A stretch of 64,000 nt of DNA from positions 124,001 to 188,000 of the forward strand of contig BBDW01000001.1 in NCBI GenBank assembly GCA_001312505.1, written 5' to 3'. The notes below the pieces were generated by a model. The model ran no database searches. It worked only from the letters and a program-made list of their open reading frames with translations, and was not told where the DNA came from. The first letter of the stretch is position 1. The number at the start of each line of letters is the position of its first letter. A program made the translations under genes and the position numbers. Positions 1 to 8,933 of the stretch are shown in pieces. The stretch is from Mediterraneibacter faecis JCM 15917. Its GTDB lineage: Bacteria; Bacillota; Clostridia; Lachnospirales; Lachnospiraceae.

Positions 1-327
1 ATGGATGATGACTTCAATACAGCAGATGCGATCGCAGCAGTATTTGATCTTGTAAAATTCATTAATACGATGACAGACGAAGACAGTTCCAAAGAGTATC
101 TTGAGAATCTGTTTGACCGTCTGGTAAGACTGACAGAAGTACTTGGAATTATTGTTGATAAAGAAGATGAGATTCTTGATTCTGACATTGAAGCATTGAT
201 CGCTGAGCGTCAGGCAGCAAGAAAAGAGAAAAACTTTGCAAGAGCAGATGAGATCAGAGATGAGCTTCTTGCGAAAGGTATCGTTCTGAAAGATACAAGA
301 GAAGGAGTACAATGGAAAAGAGCATAA
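1..327 (+). CDS. cysS: Cysteinyl-tRNA synthetase, C-terminal part (5' end outside window)
   Basis: This is the last ~108 codons of the enzyme that charges tRNA-Cys in the cytoplasm. The opening residues [12 protein letters not shown] match the conserved DALR-type helical region of CysRS, and the tail [27 protein letters not shown] is the typical C-terminal end, finishing in GVQWKRA. The first ATG is an internal Met, so the gene starts upstream of base 1. The stop overlaps mrnC by 16 bases, as expected for the Firmicutes cysS-mrnC-rlmB cluster, so the genes are probably co-transcribed and translationally coupled. Confidence 0.93.
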   Translation: MDDDFNTADAIAAVFDLVKFINTMTDEDSSKEYLENLFDRLVRLTEVLGIIVDKEDEILDSDIEALIAERQAARKEKNFARADEIRDELLAKGIVLKDTREGVQWKRA

Positions 328-791
328 CAGCAGGTTTAGAAGAGTATATCCGGACAATTCCCGGTATGAAAGAGATTGATGCAAAGCAGTGTTCCCCCCC
401 ACTGGTTCTTGCTTATGTGGGAGACTGTGTTTATGATCTGATCATTAAGACGATGGTGGTCGGCCGTGGAAACAGGCCGGTCCACCGTCTCCATGAAGAG
501 ACAAGCCAGTATGTGCAGGCATCAGCACAGTCCTTTATGATGCGTTCCATGCAGGAGCATCTGAATGAGGAAGAACATGGAGTTTACCGGAGAGGAAGAA
601 ATGCACGATCTGTGTCTCCGGCAAAGAATCAGTCAATTACAGATTACAGAAGAGCGACAGGTTTTGAGGCATTGATCGGACATTTATATCTGACAGGTCA
701 GTATGAACGACTGACAGAGCTTGTAAGTATCGGACTTGAAAGCATTGAAAAAGAGATAAAGGAAAAAGGAGCAGAACATGCAGGAAAATAG
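312..791 (+). CDS. mrnC: Mini-ribonuclease III (MrnC)
   Basis: MrnC is a dimeric RNase III-type enzyme without a dsRNA-binding domain that matures 23S rRNA in Firmicutes. The 159-residue protein has the family signature [13 protein letters not shown] near residue 30-42, with the catalytic Asp, and the second acidic motif [16 protein letters not shown] near residues 115-130. Length is typical. It overlaps cysS upstream and rlmB downstream. The C7 run at 394-400 encodes SPPLVLAY where the family has SPLVLAY, so one extra Pro is probably a sequence error. Confidence 0.93.
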   Translation: MEKSITAGLEEYIRTIPGMKEIDAKQCSPPLVLAYVGDCVYDLIIKTMVVGRGNRPVHRLHEETSQYVQASAQSFMMRSMQEHLNEEEHGVYRRGRNARSVSPAKNQSITDYRRATGFEALIGHLYLTGQYERLTELVSIGLESIEKEIKEKGAEHAGK

Positions 792-1541
792 AGAACAGGG
801 AACAGAGACATTTGTAATTGAAGGAAGAAATGCCGTACTGGAAGCATTTCGTTCCGGACGTACGATTGACAAGATTTATGTTCTTGACGGATGCCAGGAC
901 GGACCGGTAAGAACAATTGTACGTGAAGCGAAAAAACACGGATCTCTGATCAATTTTGTGACAAAAGAAAGACTTTCCCAGCTCTCAGAGACAGGGAAAC
1001 ATCAGGCGTGATCGCGCATGCGGCAGCATATGAATATTCTACGATCGACGATATGCTTAAGCTGGCAGAAGAGAGAGGCGAAGCTCCGTTTCTGATTCTT
1101 TTAGACAATATTGAAGATCCGCACAATCTTGGCGCGATCATTCGTACAGCGAACCTTGCAGGTGCACACGGAGTCATTATTCCAAAGAGAAGAGCAGTTG
1201 GTCTGACAGCGACAGTTGCGAAGACATCTGCCGGAGCTTTGAATTATACACCGGTCGCAAAGGTGACGAATCTTGTGAAGACAATGGAAGAACTCAAGGA
1301 AAAAGGACTCTGGTTTGTATGTGCTGATATGGATGGCGAGCAGATGTATGACCTGAACCTGACAGGACCGATCGGTCTTGTGATCGGAAATGAAGGTGAG
1401 GGCGTTGGCCGCCTTGTGAAAGAAAACTGTGATTTCGTTGCAGGAATTCCAATGAAAGGTCAGATTAATTCTCTGAATGCATCTGTGGCAGCAGGCGTTC
1501 TTGCTTATGAGATCGTAAGACAGAGGATTTCGCAGAAATAA
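778..1541 (+). CDS. rlmB: 23S rRNA (guanosine-2'-O)-methyltransferase RlmB, SpoU/TrmH family (frameshifted here)
   Basis: A SPOUT-class methyltransferase using S-adenosylmethionine to methylate a 23S rRNA guanosine. The N-terminal substrate-binding part (EGRNAVLEAFRSGRTIDKI) is read from 778. The catalytic domain, with LLDNIEDPHNLGAIIRTANL, NEGEGVGRLV and IPMKGQINSLNASVAAGVL, is read from about 1005 in another frame. Restoring one G near 1003 (cagGgcgtg) joins the two as HQGVIAHAAAYEY, which matches the family, so I treat it as one gene with a single-base deletion. It starts inside the mrnC end and is followed by sigH, although the yacP gene usual in Bacillus is absent. Confidence 0.9.
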
Positions 1542-1586
1542 ATATGAGTATTGCTCGAAAAAAGAGTGATAACAGGTGATAATCGG

Positions 1587-2201
1587 ATGAGTAAGTATGA
1601 CAGAATGACAGATGAGCAGCTTTTATGTGATTACAAAAATGGAAATCAGGAGATTATGGATTACCTGATGGTGAAATATAAATCCATGGTAAGGAAGAAA
1701 GCGCGTGCAATGTATCTGTTGGGTGGAGAGAACGAGGATCTGATCCAGGAAGGAATGATCGGTCTGATCAAAGCAGTGAGGGATTTTGATGTAACGCAGA
1801 AAACATCATTTTCAAGTTTTGCAGAACTTTGTGTCTCCAGACAGATGTACTCGGCAATTGAGGCATCAAATCGAAAAAAGCATCTGCCTTTGAATTCTTA
1901 TGTTTCGTTATATGAAGACAGTGAAGAGGTAGGAGAGGGGGGGAGAAGTCTTCCTTTGATTGACACGATAGAATCATCGAAGGAGAATGATCCGGAAGTT
2001 CTCTATTTTGGAAAAGAATATACAGAAGCTTTTGCGGAGCAGCTCAAAGAATTGCTCAGTCCATTAGAAAATCATGTTCTTTATCTGCACTTGATGGGAA
2101 CGGATTATCGGACGATTGCGGAATTACTTGGAAAGAGTCCGAAGTCAGTGGACAATGCACTTCAGAGGATCAAGACAAAAGCACAAAAGATTCTGCCGTA
2201 A
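1587..2201 (+). CDS. sigH: RNA polymerase sigma-H factor (SigH/Spo0H-like)
   Basis: A sigma-70 family factor of ~204 residues. Region 2 is clear (DLIQEGMIGLIKAVRDFD, then KTSFSSFAELCVSRQMYSAI) and region 4 is a C-terminal helix-turn-helix (YRTIAELLGKSPKSVDNALQRIKTKAQ). In Bacillus and clostridia SigH drives transition-state and early sporulation genes. Its position after cysS-mrnC-rlmB is the same as in B. subtilis. I chose the ATG at 1587 because homology begins at MSKYDRMTDEQL; a TTG at 1551 would add an unsupported tail. The G7 run at 1937 adds Gly in a variable linker. Confidence 0.88.
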   Translation: MSKYDRMTDEQLLCDYKNGNQEIMDYLMVKYKSMVRKKARAMYLLGGENEDLIQEGMIGLIKAVRDFDVTQKTSFSSFAELCVSRQMYSAIEASNRKKHLPLNSYVSLYEDSEEVGEGGRSLPLIDTIESSKENDPEVLYFGKEYTEAFAEQLKELLSPLENHVLYLHLMGTDYRTIAELLGKSPKSVDNALQRIKTKAQKILP

Positions 2202-2214
2202 AGGAGAAATACGG

Positions 2215-3062
2215 ATGAAGAAAAAATACAATTACTTTTTGGCACTTGCAGTCTTTCTGGTGATCATGATCTGCTTTAACAAATTCGGATACATCATTTC
2301 TTATCTGGCCGCAATTGGCGGGCCTCTGGTTATGGGAAACAATGGAACAATGGTGGTTTATGAGTTCCTGATGAGTCATTTGAATCTGGTATCGGCAATT
2401 TTGTACCTTATGGTTCTGCCTATTCCTGCTTTATGGTATTATCTTGCTTTTCAGCTGCGTGAAGGAGGAATCCGTGCAATCCCAGGCAAATGCAGAAGAG
2501 TCGGATGGGACGGATGCGTTTTAATCGCGCTGTTTACTTTTGGCATGATACACGTGACCAGTATTATACTGGCAATTGTAGCACGGTCACTTCCGGATGC
2601 GATGGATAATTATCAGAATCTGATAGAAAATTCCGGCCTGACAGAATACTCGCTGATGTGGGTTTTCAGTACATTGATTCTTCCACCTCTTGTGGAAGAA
2701 ATGATTTTCCGGGGGTTTGATCCAGAAATATCTTGAACGTGCCGGAATGCATTGGATCCTGGCGAATGTTGTACAGGCGGTTCTGTTTGGAGTGTTCCAT
2801 CAAAATCTCGTACAGGGAATTTATGCGGCACTTTTGGGGGTTTGCACTTGGATTTGTGGCGCAGCGCTATAACACCCTGGCGGCATCCATGCTGATGCAC
2901 ATGTTCTATAATCTGATGGGAACGCTGATCGTAGATCTTGAGAGCAGATTCCTTCCGGCAATAGTAATGGGAATGATTATCCTGATCAGTATTCCGATGA
3001 CAGTGAGTGCTGTGACGTTGATTTGTCTGACAACAAATAATAAAAAACAGAGGTTTGAAAAG
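2215..3062 (+). CDS. CPBP (CAAX/Abi) family membrane protease, frameshifted twice
   Basis: An integral membrane protein of the CPBP family (Rce1-like glutamic protease fold). It starts at ATG 2215 after the ribosome site AAAGGAG. Several hydrophobic segments precede the EEMIFRG motif (~2695-2712), which carries the paired glutamates; a later FHQNLVQG segment holds the second motif His. One extra G at ~2711 and another at ~2838 break the frame; both are G4 to G5 changes, and removing them restores a continuous protein. In the restored frame I find no stop before the dtd start at 3063, so the exact end is uncertain. Substrate is unknown. Confidence 0.72.
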
Positions 3063-3509
3063 ATGAGATTTGTAATACAAAGAGTAACAGAGGCATCTGT
3101 TACGATTGATGGTGAGATATCCGGAAAGATTGGAAAAGGGTATCTTGTTTTGATTGGAGTAGCAGATACAGACACAAAAGAGATTGCAGACAAAATGATA
3201 CGAAAAATGATCGGACTTCGTATTTTTGAAGATGAACAGGGAAAAACAAACCTTTCGCTTGCTGATGTGGACGGAGGTCTTCTTCTGGTTTCACAGTTTA
3301 CGTTATATGCAAACTGTAAGAGAGGAAACAGACCAAGCTTTATTGAAGCAGGAAAACCGGATATGGCGAATGAGATGTATGAATATATCATTGAAAAATG
3401 CAGGGAATCAGTGGATGAAGTACAGACCGGAGAGTTTGGAGCTGATATGAAGGTTCAGCTGCTCAATGACGGGCCATTTACCATTTTGCTGGATTCAGAT
3501 CAGCTTTAA
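3063..3509 (+). CDS. dtd: D-aminoacyl-tRNA deacylase (DTD)
   Basis: A cytoplasmic proofreading enzyme that hydrolyses D-aminoacyl-tRNA. The 148-residue length is standard. The conserved active-site segments SQFTLYA (near residue 78) and NDGPFT (near residue 137, with the cross-subunit Gly-Pro) are intact, and the N-terminus [13 protein letters not shown] is typical. I chose ATG 3063 by homology; upstream codons remain open into the membrane protease. It is followed by tRNA-Thr and a terminator. The Gly-Gly in [10 protein letters not shown] is encoded without a G-run and looks natural. Confidence 0.94.
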   Translation: MRFVIQRVTEASVTIDGEISGKIGKGYLVLIGVADTDTKEIADKMIRKMIGLRIFEDEQGKTNLSLADVDGGLLLVSQFTLYANCKRGNRPSFIEAGKPDMANEMYEYIIEKCRESVDEVQTGEFGADMKVQLLNDGPFTILLDSDQL

Positions 3510-3568
3510 CTTGACAATCAAACTCAAGTAGTGTATATTTAATTTTGCGTTCTGCTGGAACGCAATAA

Positions 3569-3644
3569 GCTGTCTTGGCGCAGTCGGTAGCGCGTCGCCT
3601 TGGTAAGGCGGAGGTCGGGGGGGGTTCAAGTCCCCTAGACAGCT
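3569..3644 (+). tRNA. tRNA-Thr (anticodon GGT)
   Basis: The acceptor arms GCTGTCT and AGACAGC pair fully, the D arm GCGC/GCGC is present, and the anticodon stem TCGCC/GGCGG encloses the loop TTGGTAA with anticodon GGT. The T arm ends GTTCAAGTCCCCT. Eight G occur at 3617-3624 where only five fit the T stem, so three bases are surplus. No CCA is encoded. Confidence 0.9.
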
Positions 3645-3654
3645 TTGAATCTTT

Positions 3655-3700
3655 CCCCCCCGGAAACGCCCGTAAGTGCGGTGTTTTCGGGGTTTTTCTT
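3655..3700 (+). terminator. Rho-independent terminator after dtd/tRNA-Thr
   Basis: CCCCGGAAACGCC pairs with GGTGTTTTCGGGG (13 pairs with G-U) and is followed by TTTTTCTTTT. The 5' arm here has seven C but the 3' arm only four G, which again fits a three-base inflation of a C4 run. Confidence 0.75.
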
Positions 3701-3873
3701 TTGTGAAAATTCCAATCCGTAGGAATTTTACAGACTTTCCTATGGACTTACAGGCTTGAAAGAAAAAAGCAATTCCTTGTTGAAGATTCTTTCACTTGTC
3801 ATAAAATATGTTATACTGAAGTTAATTGAAGTGGTGGTTCAAGGTGACGGGTTCTGCAGAAGGGGGAAGCCGT

Positions 3874-4230
3874 ATGAGCGAAAAGAATTATGAAACAAGT
3901 GAATTAAAAGAACTGAAAGATGCGTTACAGACGTTTACAGAGTTTGTATGGGAGATGGAAGAATATCTGCCGGAATTTTATCATTTTTTTGATGCGATGA
4001 GGCAGAACATTGAGATTTTTCTTCAGGTTGGCGAAGAGGATGAAGAACAGATTCATGAGATTTTGGAACGGGATTGGGAGAAAGCACATGCACCGCTTGT
4101 GGGAGTACAGTGTTATGATTTTCAAGAATCACATCCAGAGGCAGAAGCAGGAACTTGTGTTTATTTTGCGAATCTTTTGACAGAAATCGGTCGTTTTTTT
4201 GAACCGATGAGTATGTTGGGAGTGTTTTGA
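3874..4230 (+). CDS. Hypothetical protein, 118 residues
   Basis: I do not recognise this family. The protein is acidic and mostly helical (ELKELKDALQTFTEFVWEMEEYLPEF at its N-terminal part), soluble, with no signal peptide, and ends EIGRFFEPMSMLGVF. I chose ATG 3874, which follows a purine-rich AGGGGGAAG ribosome site; an upstream ATG at 3826 has none. A probable promoter lies upstream with a TATACT -10 box near 3815. It sits 24 bases before the Nudix gene, so the two probably form an operon. Confidence 0.6.
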   Translation: MSEKNYETSELKELKDALQTFTEFVWEMEEYLPEFYHFFDAMRQNIEIFLQVGEEDEEQIHEILERDWEKAHAPLVGVQCYDFQESHPEAEAGTCVYFANLLTEIGRFFEPMSMLGVF

Positions 4231-4254
4231 AAGAAGTGAAAAGGAGGAACGGAT

Positions 4255-4945
4255 ATGGCATCGTTTTTAGAAGACATCACACCATTTTATGGGACAGGAG
4301 AACGGAATGGGAAAGGACAGACACTGGAAGAATTTCTGGAAGAATATGATCCATATCGATATAAAAATCCGTGTTGTACAACAGACACAGTTGTTTTCTC
4401 TTATAAAGATGAACAGGCACTGAAAGAGGGACGATTAAAGGTGCTTTTGGTTAAGAGAGGAAATCATCAGTATTGGGTGTTGGGCTCTTCCGGGAGGATT
4501 TGTAAATTTGCGGGAGAATCTGGAGGATACAGCAAGACGGGAACTGCAGGAAGAGACCGGAGTCAGCGGACTTCCGGTGGAACAGTTTGCCTGTTATGGA
4601 GATTATCAGAGAGATCCGAGAGCGAGGATCATTACAAGTGCGTATCTTTCTATTGTAAAGGAGTCGGATGTAAGTGTGGAGGCCGGAGATGATGCGGCAG
4701 ATGCGGCGTGGTTTGAGATAGAGATGGAACCGGAGACAGTATATGAAGAAGATGGATGGGAAAAGACGGAATATCATCTGACAATTCAAAATCAGAATCA
4801 GAAGAGAAATGCGGTTATCCTGAAAAAGGAGCGGACAGGATTGGTCAGAGAAAAATACTATGTTGTAAAAGAAGGTGGAGGAATTGCAGTGGATCATGCA
4901 GCGATTCTGGCACAGGCTTATGAATTATTAAAAGGCAGATTGTAA
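4255..4945 (+). CDS. Nudix hydrolase, ADP-ribose pyrophosphatase-like (frameshifted)
   Basis: A soluble hydrolase of nucleoside-diphosphate-linked substrates. The N-terminal strand region TDTVVFSYKDEQ and VLLVKRGNHQYWVL is read from ATG 4255 (ribosome site GGAGG). The Nudix box, ENLEDTARRELQEETGVSG, lies in another frame. Removing one G at ~4483 (ttGGGctc to ttGGctc) restores VLALPGGFVNLRENLEDTARRELQEETG, with the Gly-x5-Glu-x7-REL-x-EE-x-G pattern complete. I treat it as one ~230-residue gene with a one-base insertion. The exact substrate cannot be told; a large N-terminal extension is typical of COG1051-type enzymes. Confidence 0.82.
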
Positions 4946-4961
4946 GCGGAAAAAGAATCTC

Positions 4962-4990
4962 TTGTGGTTGTCCTTTTTATGTGATAAGAT
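4962..4990 (+). promoter_or_regulatory. Probable glnS promoter
   Basis: TTGTGG, a 17-base spacer, and TAAGAT. The leader that follows carries a hairpin TCACAcTTCC-GAA-GGAAtGTGA at 5018-5039 before the ribosome site AGGAGGA. I see no T-box elements. Confidence 0.45.
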
Positions 4991-5080
4991 ATTGAGCATG
5001 AAAACCTGTAGGATAAATCACACTTCCGAAGGAATGTGACAGATCATCCGGATGGTACTTATGGTTAGTAGGAGGAAGAT

Positions 5081-6754
5081 ATGGAGAACGAAACAGTTTC
5101 AAAGAATTTTATTGAACAGGAGATAGATAAGGATCTGGCAGAAGGAGTTTACGATCATGTATGCACCCGTTTCCCACCGGAGCCGAATGGATACCTTCAT
5201 ATTGGTCATGCGAAGTCTATCCTTTTGAACTATGGACTGGCAGAGAAGTATAATGGTGAATTCCATATGAGATTTGATGATACGAACCCGACAAAGGAGA
5301 AGACAGAATTTGTTGAGTCTATCAAAGAGGATATTAAGTGGCTGGGCGCTGACTGGAAGGATCATCTTTATTTTGCATCCGATTATTTTGATCAGATGTA
5401 TGAGTGCGCTGTGAAGCTGATCAAGAAAGGAAAAGCATTCGTCTGTGATCTTACAGCAGAACAGATGCGTGAATATAGAGGAACACTTACAGAACCAGGA
5501 AAAGAAAGTCCATATAGAAATCGTTCTGTAGAGGAGAACCTTGAGCTTTTTGAGAATATGCGTGCCGGAAAGTATGCAGACGGAGAGAAAGTGCTTCGTG
5601 CAAAAATTGATATGGCATCACCGAATATCAATATGCGTGACCCGATCATTTATCGTGTTGCCCGCATGACACATCACAATACAGGGGGGGATAAGTGGTG
5701 TATTTATCCGATGTATGATTTCGCTCATCCGATCGAGGATGCAATCGAGGGAATCACACATTCCATCTGTACACTTGAGTTTGAAGATCACAGACCTCTT
5801 TATGACTGGGTTGTAAAAGAATGTGAATTCGAGAACCCACCGCGTCAGATTGAGTTCGCAAAACTGTATCTTACGAATGTTGTAACAGGAAAGCGTTATA
5901 TTAAGAAGCTCGTAGAAGATAAGATTGTTGATGGCTGGGATGATCCAAGACTGGTTTCTATTGCAGCGCTCAGAAGAAGAGGATTTACACCGGAGTCAAT
6001 CAAGATGTTTATTGATATGTGTGGTATTTCAAAGAGCCAGAGCTCTGTTGATTATGCGATGCTTGAGTACTGTATCCGTGAAGATCTGAAGATGAAGCGT
6101 TCCCGTATGATGGCTGTACTTGATCCGATCAAGCTTGTGATTGATAACTATCCGGAAGGAGAAGTTGAATATCTGGATGTTGCGAATAATCTGGAGAACG
6201 AAGAACTCGGACAGCGTAAAGTTCCGTTCTGTCGTGAACTTTACATCGAGAGAGACGACTTCATGGAAGAACCGCCAAAGAAATATTTCCGCTTGTTCCC
6301 AGGGAATGAAGTTCGTCTGATGCACGCATATTTTGTGAAATGTGAAAGCTTTGTAAAGGATGAGAATGGTAACGTGACAGAAGTTCACTGTACTTATGAT
6401 CCTGAGACAAAGGCTGGAAGTGGATTTACAGGACGTAAGGTGAAAGGAACAATTCATTGGGTTCCGGCACCATATGCACAGAAAGCAGAAGTAAGACTGT
6501 ATGAGAACCTTGTAGATGAAGAGAAGGGTGTATACAATAAAGAGGATGGTTCTCTGAACCTGAATCCAAATTCTCTGAAGATTATCAAAGATGCTTATGT
6601 GGAGCCAAGCTTTGCAGATGCGAAAGCTTATGATAGCTTCCAGTTTGTAAGAAACGGATTTTTCTGTATCGATGCAAAGGATTCTACACCGGAGAATCTG
6701 GTATTTAACCGTATTGTTTCTCTGAAGAGTTCTTTCAAACTGCCGAAGAAATAA
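5081..6754 (+). CDS. glnS: Glutaminyl-tRNA synthetase
   Basis: Charges tRNA-Gln with glutamine. The 557-residue class I synthetase shows the HIGH motif in [16 protein letters not shown] (residues ~32-47), the active-site loop [14 protein letters not shown], the [16 protein letters not shown] block and the anticodon-binding beta barrels to the C-terminus. Start ATG 5081 follows AGGAGGA. It is a bacterial GlnRS, so the organism may charge Gln directly. The G7 run at 5684-5690 encodes TGGDKWC where the family has TG(D/N)KWC, so one Gly is probably spurious. A strong terminator follows. Confidence 0.96.
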   Translation: MENETVSKNFIEQEIDKDLAEGVYDHVCTRFPPEPNGYLHIGHAKSILLNYGLAEKYNGEFHMRFDDTNPTKEKTEFVESIKEDIKWLGADWKDHLYFASDYFDQMYECAVKLIKKGKAFVCDLTAEQMREYRGTLTEPGKESPYRNRSVEENLELFENMRAGKYADGEKVLRAKIDMASPNINMRDPIIYRVARMTHHNTGGDKWCIYPMYDFAHPIEDAIEGITHSICTLEFEDHRPLYDWVVKECEFENPPRQIEFAKLYLTNVVTGKRYIKKLVEDKIVDGWDDPRLVSIAALRRRGFTPESIKMFIDMCGISKSQSSVDYAMLEYCIREDLKMKRSRMMAVLDPIKLVIDNYPEGEVEYLDVANNLENEELGQRKVPFCRELYIERDDFMEEPPKKYFRLFPGNEVRLMHAYFVKCESFVKDENGNVTEVHCTYDPETKAGSGFTGRKVKGTIHWVPAPYAQKAEVRLYENLVDEEKGVYNKEDGSLNLNPNSLKIIKDAYVEPSFADAKAYDSFQFVRNGFFCIDAKDSTPENLVFNRIVSLKSSFKLPKK

Positions 6755-6761
6755 AAAACGG

Positions 6762-6805
6762 ACTGCCGTGATCACAATGAGAAATTGTTCACGGCAGTTT
6801 TTCAT
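6762..6805 (+). terminator. Rho-independent terminator after glnS
   Basis: ACTGCCGTGA and TCACGGCAGT form a 10-pair stem, with inner ACAAT/ATTGT pairing, followed by a T5 tract. Confidence 0.88.
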
Positions 6806-6837
6806 AGTTATAGGTGTGATGCAGAGGGAGAACAAGA

Positions 6838-8253
6838 ATGTATGAATTGACAATGAGTTTGAATCCAAAATCAAAAACTCCGCTGTATGAACAGATTTAT
6901 GAATTTATCAAGGAAGAGATTCAGAATAACGTAATACAGAGTGGAGAGCGGCTTCCATCTACAAGAGCATTGAGTAAGCATCTGGTAGTGAGCAGGAGTA
7001 CAGTAGAACTTGCATATGAACAGCTCCTGTCGGAAGGGTATGTGGAGGCAATCCCATGCAAAGGATATTTTGTCGCAAAGATCGAAGGCATATATCAGCT
7101 TCAGAAGAGACCGGAGATCAAAGTTGAACCGATTTCTTCAGGAGTGACAGAATACGCGTATGATTTCACTCCGAACGGTGTGGATCTCAACAGTTTTCCG
7201 TATAATGTCTGGAGAAAATTATCCAAAGAATGCCTGATAGATGATAAGGCAGAGATGTTCCGATTGGGGGGGAATCCTCAAGGGGGGGAATATGGGCTTC
7301 GGAATGTAATCAGCAGTTATTTGCATCAGGCAAGAGGAATACACTGTCATCCGGATCAGATCATTATTGGAGCAGGAAGTGATTATTTGCTTATGCTTTT
7401 AACGACAGTGATTGGAAATTGTCATAAAGTTGCGCTGGAAAACCCAACCTATGGACAGGCCTATCGTTTGTTTGAACGATTAAGCTATAAAGTCTGTACT
7501 GTTGATATGGATCAAAGCGGGATGCGGATTGATGAATTAGAGAAATCAGGGGGGGCGGATATTGCATTTGTCATGCCGTCTCATCAGTATCCACTTGGAT
7601 GTGTTATGCCGATACAAAGAAGAATGGAACTTTTGAAATGGGCAGATGGGGGGGCAGAAGGCAGATATATTATTGAAGATGATTACGATAGTGAATTTCG
7701 ATATAAAGGAAAGCCGATTCCGGCACTGCAGGGAAGTGATAGCAATGGGAAAGTGATTTATACAGGTACCTTTTCTAAATCACTGGCACCGTCTATTCGA
7801 ATGAGCTATATGGTGCTTCCGGAACATATTTTGAAAATTTATCAGGAAAAATGCAGATTCATCAGTTCTACTGTCTCCAAGGTGGATCAGATGATTCTTC
7901 AGAAATTTATGGAAGAAGGCTATTATGAGCGACATCTGAATAAAACACGCGCATTATATAAGAACAGGCATGATGTTCTGATCAGCAGCCTTCGGAAGAT
8001 GAAAGAGATTCTGGAAATTTCCGGAGAAAATGCAGGTGTTCACCTGTTGTTGCATTTTAAAACGGATGATTCCGAAAAGGATTTGATTGAAAAAGCAGCG
8101 AAACAAAGTGTCAGAGTTTATGGCTTATCAGAGTATTGTGTAAAAGATAATGAAGACAGTACAGGAAAAGCGGTGATTCTGTTAGGTTATGCAAACATGA
8201 ATGAGGAGAGAATCCGTGCAGCAGTTCAACTACTCTGTAAGGCATGGAAATAG
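6838..8253 (+). CDS. MocR/PdxR-type GntR-family regulator with aminotransferase domain
   Basis: A DNA-binding regulator whose effector domain is a PLP-dependent fold I aminotransferase. The N-terminal winged helix (PLYEQIYEFIKEEI, GERLPSTRALSKHL, SRSTVELAYEQL) occupies residues ~14-75. The aminotransferase part carries NPTYGQAY, the DDYDSEFRY aspartate block and YTGTFSKSLAPSIRM with the PLP lysine. Family members often control vitamin B6 or amino-acid genes; the target here is unknown. Start ATG 6838 follows GAGGGAG. Four G7 runs (7266, 7282, 7549, 7648) each add a Gly, as in NPQGGEYGLR where the family has PQGEYGLR. Confidence 0.88.
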   Translation: MYELTMSLNPKSKTPLYEQIYEFIKEEIQNNVIQSGERLPSTRALSKHLVVSRSTVELAYEQLLSEGYVEAIPCKGYFVAKIEGIYQLQKRPEIKVEPISSGVTEYAYDFTPNGVDLNSFPYNVWRKLSKECLIDDKAEMFRLGGNPQGGEYGLRNVISSYLHQARGIHCHPDQIIIGAGSDYLLMLLTTVIGNCHKVALENPTYGQAYRLFERLSYKVCTVDMDQSGMRIDELEKSGGADIAFVMPSHQYPLGCVMPIQRRMELLKWADGGAEGRYIIEDDYDSEFRYKGKPIPALQGSDSNGKVIYTGTFSKSLAPSIRMSYMVLPEHILKIYQEKCRFISSTVSKVDQMILQKFMEEGYYERHLNKTRALYKNRHDVLISSLRKMKEILEISGENAGVHLLLHFKTDDSEKDLIEKAAKQSVRVYGLSEYCVKDNEDSTGKAVILLGYANMNEERIRAAVQLLCKAWK

Positions 8254-8285
8254 ATGATAGAAAAACAGGCTGTATTTTAATAAAA

Positions 8286-8346
8286 AAGAGAAGCGGATCG
8301 TTCAATTTTATTAAGTGTAAGATTGAACCATCCGCTTTCTTTTTTA
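8286..8346. terminator. Bidirectional terminator between convergent genes
   Basis: AAGCGGAT-GTTCAAT pairs with ATTGAAC-ATCCGCTT around an AT-rich loop. It has A6 on the left and T6 on the right, so it can stop transcription from both the MocR gene and the minus-strand gene. Confidence 0.85.
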
Positions 8347-8679
8347 TTATTCGTTTTCAGCAATCGTATCATCTGATTCATCAGAAACTGCTGGTTGTGT
8401 TTCTGCTTCAGAAGAGTCAGCGCTGTCAACATCAGATTTTTCAGTTAAATCATCTGGTCGGGCTGCCTGCAAAGATACATAAGATCTTTCCTGTGTTGGT
8501 TCAAGATCCTGATCCAGATCAAATGTATCGGAATCCGTTTCTTCTTTATTACTATCGGTGCTATCTGCTTTTATATCAGAGGATGTACTCTTTGATTTTT
8601 TGATCAGACGAACAGCAAGAAGTCCGATTGCAGTACCAACAGTGCCAAGTCCAACTATCCATTTGATTAATTTTTTCAA
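8347..8679 (-). CDS. Small membrane-anchored acidic protein (hypothetical)
   Basis: The 110-residue protein starts MKKLIKWIVGLGTVGTAIGLLAVRLIKK, one hydrophobic segment flanked by Lys, and the rest is a hydrophilic tail very rich in Ser, Asp and Glu. This suggests a single-pass membrane or surface-associated protein with a disordered tail. The ribosome site GGGAG lies just upstream. It is convergent with the MocR gene and divergent from purA. No function is evident. Confidence 0.7.
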   Translation of the reverse strand: MKKLIKWIVGLGTVGTAIGLLAVRLIKKSKSTSSDIKADSTDSNKEETDSDTFDLDQDLEPTQERSYVSLQAARPDDLTEKSDVDSADSSEAETQPAVSDESDDTIAENE

Positions 8680-8830
8680 TTCTATAGTCTCCCTTCTATT
8701 AAACTAAATTTCATACTGATAAACAGTTTGCTCTCAGGGGGAAAACCGCCTGATTTACTTTCCATTGTAATACTTTTATCGCAGAAATACAATATTTCTG
8801 ACATTTAAATAAAAAAATGCGAAATAACGT

Positions 8831-8859
8831 TTTACAACCCTGCAAAAGTATAGTATAAT
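8831..8859 (+). promoter_or_regulatory. purA promoter
   Basis: TTTACA, a 17-base spacer and TATAAT. The ~75-base leader includes a short hairpin around GCGGTAA/TACCGC and the ribosome site AGGAGG 10 bases before purA. No purine riboswitch core is visible. Confidence 0.8.
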
Positions 8860-8933
8860 TCTTAAGGCGGTAATGGTTATAAGTACCGCTGATTAATATT
8901 ATTTACAAGCAAACATACGCAGGAGGGTTTGAA

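Noticed and set aside
5018-5039. T-box or other riboswitch before glnS
   Set aside because: There is one simple hairpin only; no T-box TGGN sequence, specifier loop or terminator was found in the ~90-base leader.
6029-6874. Long minus-strand open frame (281 codons) opposite glnS
   Set aside because: It lies antisense to a highly conserved glnS, its product has no recognisable motif, and no ribosome site is present. It results from codon bias of glnS.
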